A stretch of 57,802 bases of DNA from Symsagittifera roscoffensis (lineage: Eukaryota; Xenacoelomorpha; Acoela; Convolutidae). The notes under the pieces are model-generated. The model saw only the letters and a program-made list of their open reading frames with translations. It had not been told where the DNA came from and searched no databases. Shown piece after piece: positions 41,680 through 52,818 of the stretch (position 1 is the stretch's first letter; every line of letters starts with the position of its first letter). The stretch is taken from assembly GCF_963678635.1 (NCBI RefSeq), contig NW_026971379.1, positions 64,001-121,802 of the forward strand. Reading direction: 5' to 3'. A program made the position numbers and the translations under genes.

Positions 41680-42489
41680 AATTTTGGTTTCGTGTCCATT
41701 GACATATAATTTCAGTCTTATTATGCGTATATCTTTTGTGGTTGTTCCGTCGTTAATCAATTCTCTTCTTTTCATCAATAATTTATTTTCTTGTTCCTCT
41801 TTGTTCAAACTTTTAGATATAAACACTTTTGTTGCTCCCTCGAAGGTTTTCAGCTGCTTTGCTTTCGCTAGAAGTTTTCTCGCAGTCCAGGTATTGTTCA
41901 GTCGCAGTAAAATAGTACGAGGGCGTTGTTTGTCTTTGTCAAATTTTGCTAGACGTTTTAAGTCGGCGATACAGTTTGTTTCTTCCCCTAGGTGGTTAAG
42001 CACTTTTTCAATTTCATACGAATCATGAGACAAAATTTCGTCTTGAGTTGCAATTATATCTTTGCCATTTGCGTCTTTCTTCCGTGTATATTCCTTTATT
42101 CCATTTACTCTAATTTCTAAATTATTTTCGTTGGGTGCTGGCGGGGTTGGGTTGGAAGTTATTAGTGACGTAGAATTATACTTAGCTATATTGAGATCCT
42201 CCTTCAGTTCTGATATGGTTGCCTTAATGATTCCAACGGCCTCATCCATGGACTCGTTTCTGGCCATCAGTTGTTTTACGGAGTTAAGACAATGGTCACA
42301 AAACCATTTGATTCCTTTCATAACATCGAATAGGTTGAGGGCCTCCAGCGGGACATCAGTACATTTTTGGTGTAGCCAATTGTCGCATTTGTCGCATTGG
42401 ATTGCTTGTTCCTCTTTGTCCTTGATTTTTCTGCTGCAGGACCCGCACATTGAATTACTTGCACTTGCAAGACACTTGTTGCGTTCCAT
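41674..42489 (-). CDS. LINE-B ORF1: PHD-finger protein
   Basis: A 271-codon ORF from ATG at 42487-42489; the frame is open further upstream but this is the first Met before the domain. A PHD-type finger spans about residues 13-65 (CGSC, CDKC, WLHQKC, WFCDHC). A coiled-coil-like stretch follows (ESMDEAVGIIKATISELKED), then a C-terminal domain with RLAKFDKDKQRPRTILLRL and AKQLKTFEGATKVFISKSLN, typical of the RNA-binding-like region of PHD-bearing LINE ORF1 proteins. It probably binds element RNA or chromatin. It ends at TGA with CTA following. Confidence 0.82.
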   Translation of the reverse strand: MERNKCLASASNSMCGSCSRKIKDKEEQAIQCDKCDNWLHQKCTDVPLEALNLFDVMKGIKWFCDHCLNSVKQLMARNESMDEAVGIIKATISELKEDLNIAKYNSTSLITSNPTPPAPNENNLEIRVNGIKEYTRKKDANGKDIIATQDEILSHDSYEIEKVLNHLGEETNCIADLKRLAKFDKDKQRPRTILLRLNNTWTARKLLAKAKQLKTFEGATKVFISKSLNKEEQENKLLMKRRELINDGTTTKDIRIIRLKLYVNGHETKIN

Positions 42490-42601
42490 ATCAAATCTAT
42501 TTAATAAGTTTATCACAACCAGGATATTGCAGTTGCCACAACTACAAAAGAGTTTCCACACGCATATATTGTTCTATACTATTCGAGATCGCTTGGTTCG
42601 A

Positions 42602-42932
42602 TGTGATATTGAATGACAGAATTACAAATAAAACAAAAGTATTTCCTGTTTTTGTATATTATATGTTATCAGATGAAGCCGACAAGAAGTGCAAAAATCC
42701 GTAATCTGGAGAAAATCATCGCAATAAATGCACATTTAGAGCAATCAGTTGGTAAATGAATCCTTCCTTGATACCCCTTTTCAATAATAAATTCCTGTAA
42801 TCATCTCATAAGTCTGCGAGATCAATTTTAGGTATAAACATTAAAGCATTCTTAGATAAATCGAGTTTTCAAATTAATTCACACTCCATCCTTGTTCTAT
42901 TCCGAGAAAGCACTTGTTTTGCTGATCCTACA
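42602..42932 (+). repeat. Possible 5' LTR of element 3 (plus strand)
   Basis: Suggested only by its right end, ..GATCCTACA, followed after one base by a primer-binding-site-like TGGCGACAGAG, and by an AATAAA near 42787. A TGTGATATTG at 42602 is a possible left end. There is no second LTR copy in the window, so the assignment is tentative. Confidence 0.3.
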
Positions 42933-42933
42933 G

Positions 42934-42944
42934 TGGCGACAGAG
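42934..42944 (+). promoter_or_regulatory. Possible tRNA primer-binding site of element 3
   Basis: TGGCGACAGAG starts with the TGG expected opposite a tRNA CCA end and lies one base after a CA-ending sequence. TGGCGAC-type sites are common in metazoan LTR elements. About 240 bp of leader follow before element 2 interrupts, and the gag remnant resumes at 56762. Confidence 0.4.
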
Positions 42945-43181
42945 AAAACAACAAGAGTCAGGAAGAAAATTTGATCTTCAGAAAAAAAAGTTTTTAAATT
43001 TGCCGAGCATGTCAGGAAAACATTGAAAATCAAAGAAAATGTTAAAACACGTTAAAATCACGTTTGATAGAGTCAACCAGGATAACTGGACAATAAATCT
43101 ATCAATGGGGACATAAAATGTTATTTTGAGCTGAAATCATCGGGTAAAATCTAGAAAAACACCAACTACATGGATAACTTG

Positions 43182-44106
43182 TGTAAGATTCGCCCGGAAG
43201 ATACATATCGACGGAAAACAAAACTAAGTCCTAAGATGACTGGCTAACGTCTAAACAGAGCCTTGCATGCTTCTCACCGTCTCTACCAAGCCAGTACTTT
43301 CGGTGGTCTTTCTAACATCGGGTCGACAAAAAACGTTACTGCTTTCGGCTTCGGTCAAAACACTCAAATTAACTTAATTACATGCAGAAATAGTGAGCTC
43401 ATGGCTGTGTCTCAGTATCCCCAGACCACGAGGTCACTCCTAAAAACAAGGCTACTACTACTTATTGAATTATTATTGTTTTTGTTCAGTAGATAAAAAT
43501 CATCATCTCCATCGAAGATGGATCAACCCTTTCCCCCAACTCCTAGCTTCTCATCCTTATCAAAATGAATCCAGTTGTTAATTAAATTCAATTCAGGACA
43601 TGACAGGAAGCTAAAAATTTATATAAAAGGATAAAAGTTTCAGTCCCGAAACCCTTCCGGATTCTTGAATCCACTGAATCAAGCACGTTAAACTTTATTC
43701 CTCCGTAACCCGGAAGGATGTCTTCCACCCTTCACCGTTGTTCGCAACGGCCTTGCAACTATTGTAGCGACACAAGAGTTGCAACTCGGAACGCTCTCTG
43801 TCAACTCCGTGATTCGTTGTCGTTTCTTAATCACTATTTCCGTTCTTCTCGCAATCGCTACTAATGTTGTTCTGTTTCTTTTTAGCTCTTCCGCCAAAAT
43901 GGCCGTTTCTGACGTTTCTCAGAAAAGTTACATCATCACTTCGAAAATTTAAAATTTCAAAATACCAGAATATCTTGACCTTCACCGTTCTACTAATCAT
44001 CCGAATAACGTCGTTAATCCTTCAAAATCACTAACTCGGAAGGTCCGCTGCTAAAAATTCCTAAACTGCAGAGATTGCATTTTGTCCATTCTGGTCGAAT
44101 GTCACA
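43182..44106 (-). repeat. 3' LTR of element 2
   Basis: It starts TGTAAGATTCGCCCGG and ends CGAATGTCACA. It is nearly identical to 55804-56728 and clearly related to the element 1 LTRs. It carries the CCTTCCGGATT..AACCCGGAAGG hairpin and the TTGCAACTATTGT hairpin with one arm mutated. Confidence 0.88.
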
Positions 44107-44108
44107 TA

Positions 44109-44114
44109 CTCCCC
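44109..44114 (-). promoter_or_regulatory. Polypurine tract of element 2
   Basis: GGGGAG on the minus strand beside the 3' LTR, as in element 1 (29938-29943). Confidence 0.6.
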
Positions 44115-44926
44115 GGACAGTCCGGTCAATGTCCTCATTGAATCACGCAATGTTCGTAAATTAGGTACAGTGTCATCAAACAGAATTTACAAAATGCACG
44201 AAATAACTTTTATCCACGTCACATCGACTCACTGCAGAATATAAATGGCATCATACCACATCACTATAGCCTTCAAAATCTTTCATTAATCTGCACATTG
44301 AGGAAATGATCTAAGATAAAACATATTTTCTGACTTCCAATGTCAATGTCCCGATCAAAACTTTTTCTCTTAGATTTAAAAGGTGTTGGTTTGCAGGACA
44401 GTCCTGCCAACCAACAAGCTAAAATTATCCTACTATGCTTCTTCCCTTCGGAAATCTTGCTTGTTATTGTCCTGAATATTAAAACTAAGAAACTCTGTGG
44501 TAAGAAAGAACAATGAAACAATCTCCCTCTTCGAGAGATTACCCAAGCCTTCCATGTCACCACAAAATGATCAGTTCTCCTAGCTGATTAAAAACAGTCG
44601 TGTAGGCTGGAATATTTAAATATACTCCTTCACTCAAGCCTTTCTAAATAAATAGTAAGTGAGCGTCTCTAAAGCCACTCAACTAAAATCAAAATGCAAA
44701 TTTAGAAATGCACAATTTCAAAACTCAACTAAATGTTCCAGTTTTCAATTACAACTTGGTTGCTTGGTTTCTCACTTGAGTTTTTTCACACACATAAAAC
44801 AATTCTTAGTTTTAACTTTCTCTTCATGACTCCTTTGTTTTCTTCTTTTTTTGTCGTTTAGAAGTTCTAAAACTTCTAAACTCTTCTGATTTCGTCTCTT
44901 TTTGCATCTTGTTTTTCGGTCATTCG
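44115..44926 (-). other. Non-coding 3' region of element 2
   Basis: Collinear with 29944-30757 of element 1 and of similar length. No ORF is supported; it is likely 3' UTR shared by the family. Confidence 0.6.
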
Positions 44927-47165
44927 TCAATGTTCCATTTCTTCCTCCTGTGATACTGACTCTGCACTCTCAGTTTCCGTATCCTGCAACAAGTCGTTAG
45001 CTATCCTGACGCTGCTGGAAGCCGTCCTCCAACACTTCTGCTCTTCTACCCTCTGTTTGCAACAAGGTAGGGGATCCACGTTAGATTCTTTGTTCCTGCA
45101 GAAGCTGTTGTGGAGACACAACGTTACGTTTCTCTCCAAATCTTCCTTTAACATCTCTGCCTTCTCCTTTCCACTACGTTCACTCGTCCTGGAAATTCTT
45201 TTCACAGCGGTGGTCACTGCATTCCGATGAGTCACGAGAGCTCGCTTGAAAGCTCCTGCTCCAATGTCCAGCTGATATTCACTGTACACCCTGCCGTGCT
45301 TCGACATATGCTTTTTCGCATATTCGTACAACCATGCAGTCATGTTAGCTCTGAACCATGGCATGAATCGTTTCCTTGCCCATATCTTCTTCACTTCCAT
45401 CGGAATGTTTAGAATTTTGCACATTGTCTCAAAAAGATCTAAATCTTTTAGACAATCTAATTTCCGCAACTGTTCTCTCGTCGGTGCCTCCTGTCTATTA
45501 TTTTCTCTCACATGAGCCTCCAGCCATCGTATCGCCATCATAACTCCCAATATCACCATTGTTATGGGCTGTGATGAATCTGGTAAACCCATGGAGAGCA
45601 GCTCTCCAGAGTTCCAGATCAACATCAGATTACTACGCTTGGGATACCACCAAGTCTGCAGCAAGCAGTGGCAGGGAAACTCGTCATGTGTCAACATGAT
45701 GCTCCTCCAATTACGTTTTCCCGAAGCTTCCAGTAATGGTTCCACTTCCATCATCACTCGGTGGACTTCATCATTCTCATCTACTGCATTGTAATCTGTG
45801 ACAGTTGATCCTCTCTGTTTCTGTCTCTCAAAGTCACTGAAGTTCCCGCTCACATATCCCATGAACTTCTTTCCTAGTATTGACACCAACTCTTCCTTGG
45901 TTCTCTCTGGAACTGCTGAGAACATCTTACATAGCAACTCGTAAGATTTCTCGGACATCCTCGCCAGTCTCACACACTTCGGCACTCGTTCTCGTACTCT
46001 TTACATCCACGGCTACGAAATGTACCGTGTATCTGCTGTTGCACATTGGAGCCAATGTCGAACCCACCAAATATCGTGCTCCTGATGGCCTACAATAAGT
46101 CTCACTGTGTCTGATGTTCATTTCCGTCTCGATCGCTTCCCTCCATTTTCCTATGTATTTCTGCTCAGTCTGCAGAACTCCTTGGAATACTTCTACACTG
46201 ATGGCTGTGACCATCTCACGTTTCTGTTCTAGATTCAATAGTGACTCTAGAGGACCAAACATGCTGTAGAACCCTAGTGCAGTCACTAGATTCACCTTGG
46301 TCCCTCCATGGCAATCTGCTATCAGTTCCGTTTCTGTTCTTGCTTTCATCACTACGTTTCCAAACAATACCGTCAATTGCTTGTGTTGTTTCTCTAGGGT
46401 CTTCACACAGTCCAGACCTCCACAAACGTGACCTTCCAGTCCACAGACTTCCGCCAGACAGCTACCAGGTTTGACCCAGTCTTCTGGTCCCCAGCCAGGC
46501 AACTCCACTTTATCTTCTCCGTTGCTCCTAGAGGCCGTTATCATCACATTATATATGATGATGAGGTCACGCAGGTTACAATCTGCATTCAGTTCCCTCT
46601 GCACGTCTTGTGTCGCTCGCAATATTGAGTCAGCGTTGGGACTAGGACACCATGATGGCCTCATCAATTCCCACACTGCCATCAAGCTCGTTCTCAGTAA
46701 CTCATCTGAGAACCCCAACCCAAACTCCACTCTTTTATCAGATTTTGGTACTGAAGGTGCAGTCACCTCTTCTTCCAAGACCAGTCCCAATTTGGCCTGT
46801 GGATTGTTAACGCTTTTAATCGTTACTATTCTGGACGTCCAGAATCTTAGCAACACCGCCTGCTTGTAATCGAAGAAGCAATCGCGTATGTCTTCACTCA
46901 GGAAAGGGTTGTACGCTATCCCTATGATCCCGGATACGTAGCTATACGATTTCTTCTTGATCGGTCCACAGTATTCACTGGATTTCGGCAGTGCCCCCAT
47001 AGATTCTTTAGCGAGTCTCAGCTCCTTGTTTGAGAATCTCCTGATTTCGTCTATCTTTCTCATGGGTTCTAATTCCTCGGGTTCTTTCATGTTCACCCTC
47101 ATCGGTTTACTCTGCTGCATATCCAGCAGTGCTAGCAAGAATAAGGCTTTCGCTCGCTCATCCCC
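44927..47165 (-). pseudogene. Giant-ORF C-terminal third, truncated and frameshifted, element 2
   Basis: It matches the last part of the element 1 giant ORF and its continuation at high identity. The segment starts immediately after the pol TGA, in the pol frame. A deletion of about 20 bp near 45985, relative to element 1, shifts the frame and splits it into 45927-47138 and 44927-45985. The codon that is TAG at 32021 in element 1 is CAG here, which shows that the two halves once formed one ORF. The N-terminal two thirds, including the SGNH domain, are absent. Confidence 0.75.
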
Positions 47166-48722
47166 TCATCTCTGATCCATCGAGTAGGTCTTCAACCAGG
47201 ATAACGCTCCGTTGTCCACGCGTAACTTGAAGGAAGCGCTCCCCAAGTATGCACGGTACTTTTCCACGAAGGTGACTACTGCAAACATTTCTGCTTTTGG
47301 TGCGCCATATTTCATCTCTGTGTCACTCAAGACCTTGCTGCCGTATGCAATGGGACGGAGAACTGTTCTTCCGTTCCATTCTTGCTCTTGATGCAATATT
47401 CCTGAGATGGCCACTACCGATGCGTCTGTGTCAAGAACATACATGCCCTTTTCTGTAGGCATGCCTAGCACTGGCGCTTCGCACAGTTCCCGCTTTATGT
47501 TCTCGACAGCAACCTGTGCCTCATCGTTCCATTCGAACTTTTTCCCCTTGTTGCGCATCAGCTTCTGCATCGGATACACCTTGTCTGCATATCCTTTTAT
47601 GAATTCCCGGTAGTAATTGGCAAACCCTAGGAAGCTCAGGAGCTGTGTGTCCGTTCTGGGAGCTTTCCATGTCAACACTGCTTCCACTGCTTCTGGGTCC
47701 GGCCTCACACCATGCCTATCCACCATTCTTCCCAGGTACTTAATCGAATCCCAAAGGATTTCACATTTCGATGGTTTGCACTTCAATCCTGCTCTTTTCA
47801 TGCATCCAAAGACCTCATCGAGCCTATCAATGTGGTCTTCCAGGGTCGGTGTCGCTATGACTACGTCATCCACGTAACACATCACGAGATTCCCGTACTT
47901 CTTGGTCACTCTCGTCAAAGCCTGAGCCATCAGTCTTTGAAAAGTAGCCGTTGCATTGCACAAGCCGAAGGGCATCCTCTTCCACTGGTACAATCCCAAC
48001 TCGCACGCGAATCCGGTTTTCTCTCTATCCTTCTTCCGCAGAGGGACCTGCCAGAAGGCAGAACCCAAGTCCAATGTGGTGAAGAACTTGGCATCACCAA
48101 GCTTAGAGAGGCTCTCGTCTATCCGCGGTATCGGGTACGCATCTTTTATTGTTACCGCGTTCAAGTAACGAAAGTCGCAACAAAATCTAAGCTGCCCCCC
48201 TTTCTTTTTCGCCATTACTACCCCGCAAGCCCATGGCGATTTCGAGGGTTCTATCATGTCGTATTCAAGCAACATTTCTATTTCCGCCCGGCACGCTTCC
48301 GATTTGTGTGGCGTCATTCGCCTTGCGCCTTCCCTATGGGGAACGGCGCCCTCTTCTAGTTCGATTTCGTGTTCGACGAAATTACAGCAACCGATATCCG
48401 CCTTGTGTTTTGAAAATACATCTGCGTTCCCATTTAGGAGGACCCGCAATTTTTCGAAATCTCCCTCACCTATTTTACCTTTTAAATGTTCTATCTCTGG
48501 CAAAACCGGTTTGTCAGATTCTAATTCATATGACCAGGGGCGTTCCGGAAAATTCGAGCAGCTTGATAAGCCGTCGTCCGTTTCGGATTTCATTGAAAAC
48601 AATTTATGAATAGATTTTAATTCATTAATCCTCTTTAAAATTTTGTCTTTATTGGCATGATAAGGACAGTCTTTCACACTGCGTTTCTTCAAGTTTTGTG
48701 TCTCCTCATAGTCGGTCCTCAT
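47166..48722 (-). CDS. Element 2 pol: reverse transcriptase and truncated RNase H
   Basis: A 518-codon frame. The RT core has MAKKKGGQLRFCCDFRYLN, FFTTLDLGSAFWQVP, MPFGLCNATATFQRLM, the catalytic MCYVDDVVIATP, and LGFANYYREFIKGY in the connection. RNase H begins (YVLDTDASVVAISGILHQ, YGAPKAEMFAVVTFVEKYR) but ends at SWLKTYSMDQR followed by TGA at 47166-47168, before its C-terminal part. No integrase follows. These motifs place it in Ty3/Gypsy (Metaviridae). The upstream protease is in another frame because of a shift near 48715. Confidence 0.88.
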   Translation of the reverse strand: MRTDYEETQNLKKRSVKDCPYHANKDKILKRINELKSIHKLFSMKSETDDGLSSCSNFPERPWSYELESDKPVLPEIEHLKGKIGEGDFEKLRVLLNGNADVFSKHKADIGCCNFVEHEIELEEGAVPHREGARRMTPHKSEACRAEIEMLLEYDMIEPSKSPWACGVVMAKKKGGQLRFCCDFRYLNAVTIKDAYPIPRIDESLSKLGDAKFFTTLDLGSAFWQVPLRKKDREKTGFACELGLYQWKRMPFGLCNATATFQRLMAQALTRVTKKYGNLVMCYVDDVVIATPTLEDHIDRLDEVFGCMKRAGLKCKPSKCEILWDSIKYLGRMVDRHGVRPDPEAVEAVLTWKAPRTDTQLLSFLGFANYYREFIKGYADKVYPMQKLMRNKGKKFEWNDEAQVAVENIKRELCEAPVLGMPTEKGMYVLDTDASVVAISGILHQEQEWNGRTVLRPIAYGSKVLSDTEMKYGAPKAEMFAVVTFVEKYRAYLGSASFKLRVDNGALSWLKTYSMDQR

Positions 48723-49603
48723 TGGTAAAGCTTACAAGCTTCTTTCCACGCTGGATTGAAACCGTGGTGTCCAGTGTGTTCAATAACACACTGACACACA
48801 GTCCGTTTCGCGTTACCGAGAAGCTCCGGCCTAAAATCACCGAACTCTGACTATTTGGATTCGGTACTAAGCAAACCTGTTTACTATCACTTAACGAATT
48901 CAAATTTCTCATTCTAAAAATTGCCACCACCGCTTGTCCTGGCTGTAGTTTTATCTTTCTATCTAAAAAAATTGGTACCTTGTTTTCGTCTGTTATTATC
49001 CTATTAATTGGTCTCTTAACATACTTCCGGTCCGGGTTTCTAATTCGTATCAGACCGTTGTTCAAGTCAATCATCACGTCAAAATTCCTGACAAAATCTC
49101 TGCCCAAGATGAATTGGTCGGCGTCGTCCAATTTCTCTACCACCAGGAAGCTCATCCAAAGATCCCGTCCTCCCATGTGGAGGACCGTTATTGGTGTTCT
49201 TCCGGCTACTTAAATAGCTCCTCGATTGGCGGCGGCCAGTCGGAGATTCGTTAGAATTAGATCTTCCCGCGTGAAGCCCATTCTTTCCCAAGTTTTTATC
49301 GGCATCACACTCACTACCGCTCCTGTGTCCAGAAGCCCTGTGACTCCGATTTTTGTTCCGTTGGTGTCGAGCAGATGTGCGGTCACATCTGCTTCATACC
49401 CAATGTGTACTGCGTCTTGTTCCATCATGTGTACTGCGTCTTGTTCCTGCGGACTTGAGTTCCTCCTCACCCAAATAGATCTGCCCCATTTGGTCATCAT
49501 CTGTTGTTACATAAGTCCTGGTGTAGATACTGATTCCATCCACGTTCAGCATCACTTGATACGGCCCATAGACCTCTAGGTAGCGTCCATGAAGTTTCTT
49601 CAT
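48706..49603 (-). pseudogene. Element 2 aspartic protease region, frameshifted
   Basis: Three overlapping frames (49394-49603, 49210-49500, 48706-49176) together cover a retroviral-type protease with the active-site box LLDTGAVVSVM near 49320 and a downstream FILGRDF block. A duplication of about 24 bp (GTACTGCGTCTTGTTCC repeated at about 49410-49455) and a nonsense codon at 49210 break the frame. Its role in the parent element is cleavage of Gag-Pol. Confidence 0.75.
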
Positions 49604-49620
49604 GTGAGGGCCACCCGTCG

Positions 49621-52600
49621 TTAGTAGTGCTCTCTCGTTAGTAGCACAGCTCTCGACTCGGTGCGTGGCTCCACCTGCCTCAGATAATCTGCATATGTGT
49701 CCAAATGGATCAAAGTGATCTCGGATGGTTCACTCAGATTTCTGATCACCTGGTGTCCAGCCACTGAGAATATCGACTGTATCTTGCTTCCTTGCGGCAC
49801 CATGCCGAACCTCTGACCGTAGATCACATTAAATTTCATGCTCAAACTGCTTGGTGCTTTAGTTTCTTCGAACTCCGTTGCTTCGAAGGTATTCAGTTGC
49901 TCCTGAAGTTTCTCATTCTCCAGTTCAAGTTTCACTTTTTGTTCGATCTCTTTCGTCACCAGTTCCTGCTGCACTCTATTTAGAGCATCCCTCGCGGCTG
50001 CCCTATAATCGATCTTGAAGTCATCAGCCGCAGTTGCTGGTTCCGGTTCACGTGTCTCCTCTGTTACCGCTGGCATTTTCTTTGCCGCCAGCTTTTGAAG
50101 TTTATCCTTTCTGCGTGCCTCCGCTTCACTCAAAAGGCGAGCCTTGCTGGCTTTCACTCCTGACAAAGCTTCTTCATGCCTTGGATGCTTGATGTCTGCC
50201 ACTGCATCCCAGAATTGCGGACAATCTGATTTAAAATGACCTTCCAAGTTGCAAAAGAAACACCTCGGGCGGAATTTTGCAATTACTCCTCTCATGAAAT
50301 CCTCATGGTCCAATTCTGACGCATCTTCGTCCTCGAGGCTAAAGCCTATTGCTTTCATGCCTTGTTTGTAAGTTGGGCATGCTGACACATGATGGTCCGT
50401 TGAACTGCAATTGGCACAAGAGCGTCTCTTGTCCATATCATCCCTCGGTTTGTACCAATTGTTCCCTTGGTTTGCTGGTCCGTTGTTAAAATTGCCATAA
50501 CTGTTCTTTTAGTATCCAGATCTCGAAGGAGGTTTCAACAAAAGATACTCTTTTGACTTGAGCCTCAACTCCTCTGGTGTTGGCGCATTTGTTGATAGTG
50601 GTGTGTAATTCGTTGCTAGCATTGTTCAAAGTTCATCATTCTTCACACCATCGATGAAATTTGAGGCTACGGCCAGGTTCATCCTTCGGTTTGACTCATC
50701 CGGTTGGCTGCGTCTTCTCAGCATTTCCAAGTCATCGAGAAACTTGTCTATCGTTTCATCTTCTCGTTGCCTCCGTTTCTCAAAGCGCATCATCGCTTGG
50801 TGCCCCTGCACCCCTGATCCGAAACGGTTTAACAAGATTTCGAAGATTTTCTCAGCTGTGTCACGCTGATATTGCTTCTTGGCAATGACACAGTTCAGGG
50901 CTGTCCCTTCCAAGTTGCTGGTGAGCGCACTGCATTCCTGTCTCTCCGACAAGTCCTCTTCCTCGAAATGCAGCTTCATTACCTCTATCCAGGTATCAAT
51001 ACAGCCATCAGATTCATCTTTATAGCATCTTGGTTTCTTAAAGACTCTTCTGGACTTCTCACTGCGTTCATTGGTTCTGGATAACCTTGTCAGGAATGTC
51101 TCCAAAGACCTGTTTAGGGGTTCAAATGCTGTGGCCATTGCCGTAGCTTCCCTTGAGTGTCCCGTCTGAGTGTCCTCACACCTCGTCAAAGGCTCTGTAT
51201 GCGGTGCATCCCTGCAATCCGAATCGCCGTGAGTGTTTCCCGCTTGGCCCACATGACTCCTCCCCGGGCTTGCGTGCCCCCTGTTACCGGAATCACTTCT
51301 CCCAGTCGCATGTGTGCCTTGCGTTGGTCGTTCATTAGAGGTCTGTCTGTTCCCCGTTGAACTTGCTCTACTGTTCGGGCCCCATGTTTTATTATCTCTT
51401 GTGGCATAGCCTGATGAACTGCCCCTGCCTCTAGTGGATCCATACGTCTTCCTCTTTTGATGTTCATTGAAGTTCACCCTCGGCTCCCTGCTGGGACCTC
51501 CCGAGTTCGGTTCTCCTTCTTTTGGTCCATTCTTGCTGCTTAGTAGCCCGTCCAATCTATCCATGATAGCCTGAGTTCGCCTCTCCATCATCGCGTCTAT
51601 CTTTGTGTCAAGAGTCCCAAGAGACTGCTCTTGCTGAATTCTTAACTTCTCAATATGGTCTCTTAAGCGTGACTCTCGCTGTTCCGCTTCTCTTGTCATT
51701 CGCGACAAGTTCTTTGCCATATGCTCGTCCGTTCTTTCTTTCAAGCGTTTCTCGCTCCTGCCAACTTCTTGTCTATTGCGGTTTATTTCTTCCCGCAGAC
51801 TTTCTCTTTCAATGTGAACTGCCCTTTCCAGTTCACTCATTCTGATGGACATCTGTTCATTTTGTTCTCCTAAACTGTCCACTATGCTGTTTAAGGCTTC
51901 TTCTAGTGCTGCCCCGTTATCCACGAGTGGCGTCACTAGTGGCGGTGTAACCCTGTCGGTCCCAGGTAGCTTCGTACTGGTCGAGATCCGGGCCTTGACT
52001 ATCTGTCTCGACGTCTTTTCATTATCTACTTTAGGATCCGCCAATGCGTTGCCTAGCCCTCTGTTTCTACTCTCTCCAGTTTGCGGCTCTGAATTTGTGA
52101 TAATCGCGAAGCCTCTCGACTGGGCCGGTGTGTTTGCCTCTTTGCTTATCGTTCTCACCACACCAAATTTGTCCATGGTTCCAGTCTCTCTTCCGACATA
52201 TGCCTCATTCTCCTGGGTCGAACTATTGAGGCTGACTTGAGACCCAAAGTCCACGTGCTCTTCTTCGTCCTCTTCCTCCTGGGATTCACCTTTATTTCCT
52301 GCGCCTCCTCCCATGGTGAATGGAAAGATGTTTCCTAACGTGTTCCTCATTCTTTCTGAGAACGATGATGACGTTGTTTGTTTCTCAGTTCCGCCTGCCA
52401 TCATGGTGTTGTCTGTTGAAGATCTTCTAGTTGCCGCAATTTCAGTTGAGATGTCGGACAGTCCCGACATCTCCTCTCGATCCAATGTCCCGGTGGAAGT
52501 GGCAAAATCATGGCCTTGTTCTACCGGAGTAGATTCACTCGCCAGCCTTCCGCCTCTCCCTTCCAGTCCATGTACTTCCTGGTTGTCGTTCATGGCATGG

Positions 52601-52818
52601 TCCGTATTGACCTCCACTTCTAACAGTTCTTTTCGCTCTTCTGAGGTTTTCTGACTCCTTGTTTCAACCATTCTGCCTGAAACCGTCTCCCCTTTGTCGG
52701 TCCGGGCTCGTTTGATCCAATCCACAAAAGGATCGGTCATCGTTTTTCTTTGCCTCTCAGGTATGAATTTCCTAGAGCTATTACCTCGTTTAGGTATCCT
52801 TGACTTGTCTAGACTCAT
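49621..52818 (-). pseudogene. Element 2 gag with capsid and zinc-knuckle parts, two internal stops
   Basis: The frame opens at ATG 52818. A Ser/Thr-rich N-terminal region is followed by a coiled coil at about residues 310-430 (RERDHIEK-type heptads), a Gly/Ser/Arg-rich segment, and a capsid-like domain ending at 50626 (WIEVMKLHFEEEDL, EIFEILLNRFGS, DETIDKFLDDLEMLRRR). After an in-frame TGA (50626-50628), and another stop near 50510, the same frame continues with two CCHC-type fingers (CANCSSTDHHVSAC, CFFCNLEGHFKSDC) and a coiled coil, to 49621. This is the Gag layout of Ty3/Gypsy elements. The stops indicate decay. Confidence 0.8.

Larger units (their letters stand above)
23951..42600 (-). 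mobile_element. LINE-B: non-LTR retrotransposon split by two later insertions
   Basis: It has three minus-strand segments: 41147 to about 42600 (ORF1 and the start of ORF2), 26975-29014 (rest of endonuclease and RT) and 23951-24303 (C-terminus and tail). The segments join in a consistent frame across both insertions. With the insertions removed the element is about 3.85 kb, normal for a PHD-ORF1 plus APE-RT LINE (CR1/Jockey-like). The 3' end is a (TAA)n/(ATT)n microsatellite at 23951-23992. The insertions are a Penelope-like element (24318-26974) and LTR element 1 (29015-41146). The 5' boundary is approximate. Confidence 0.85.
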
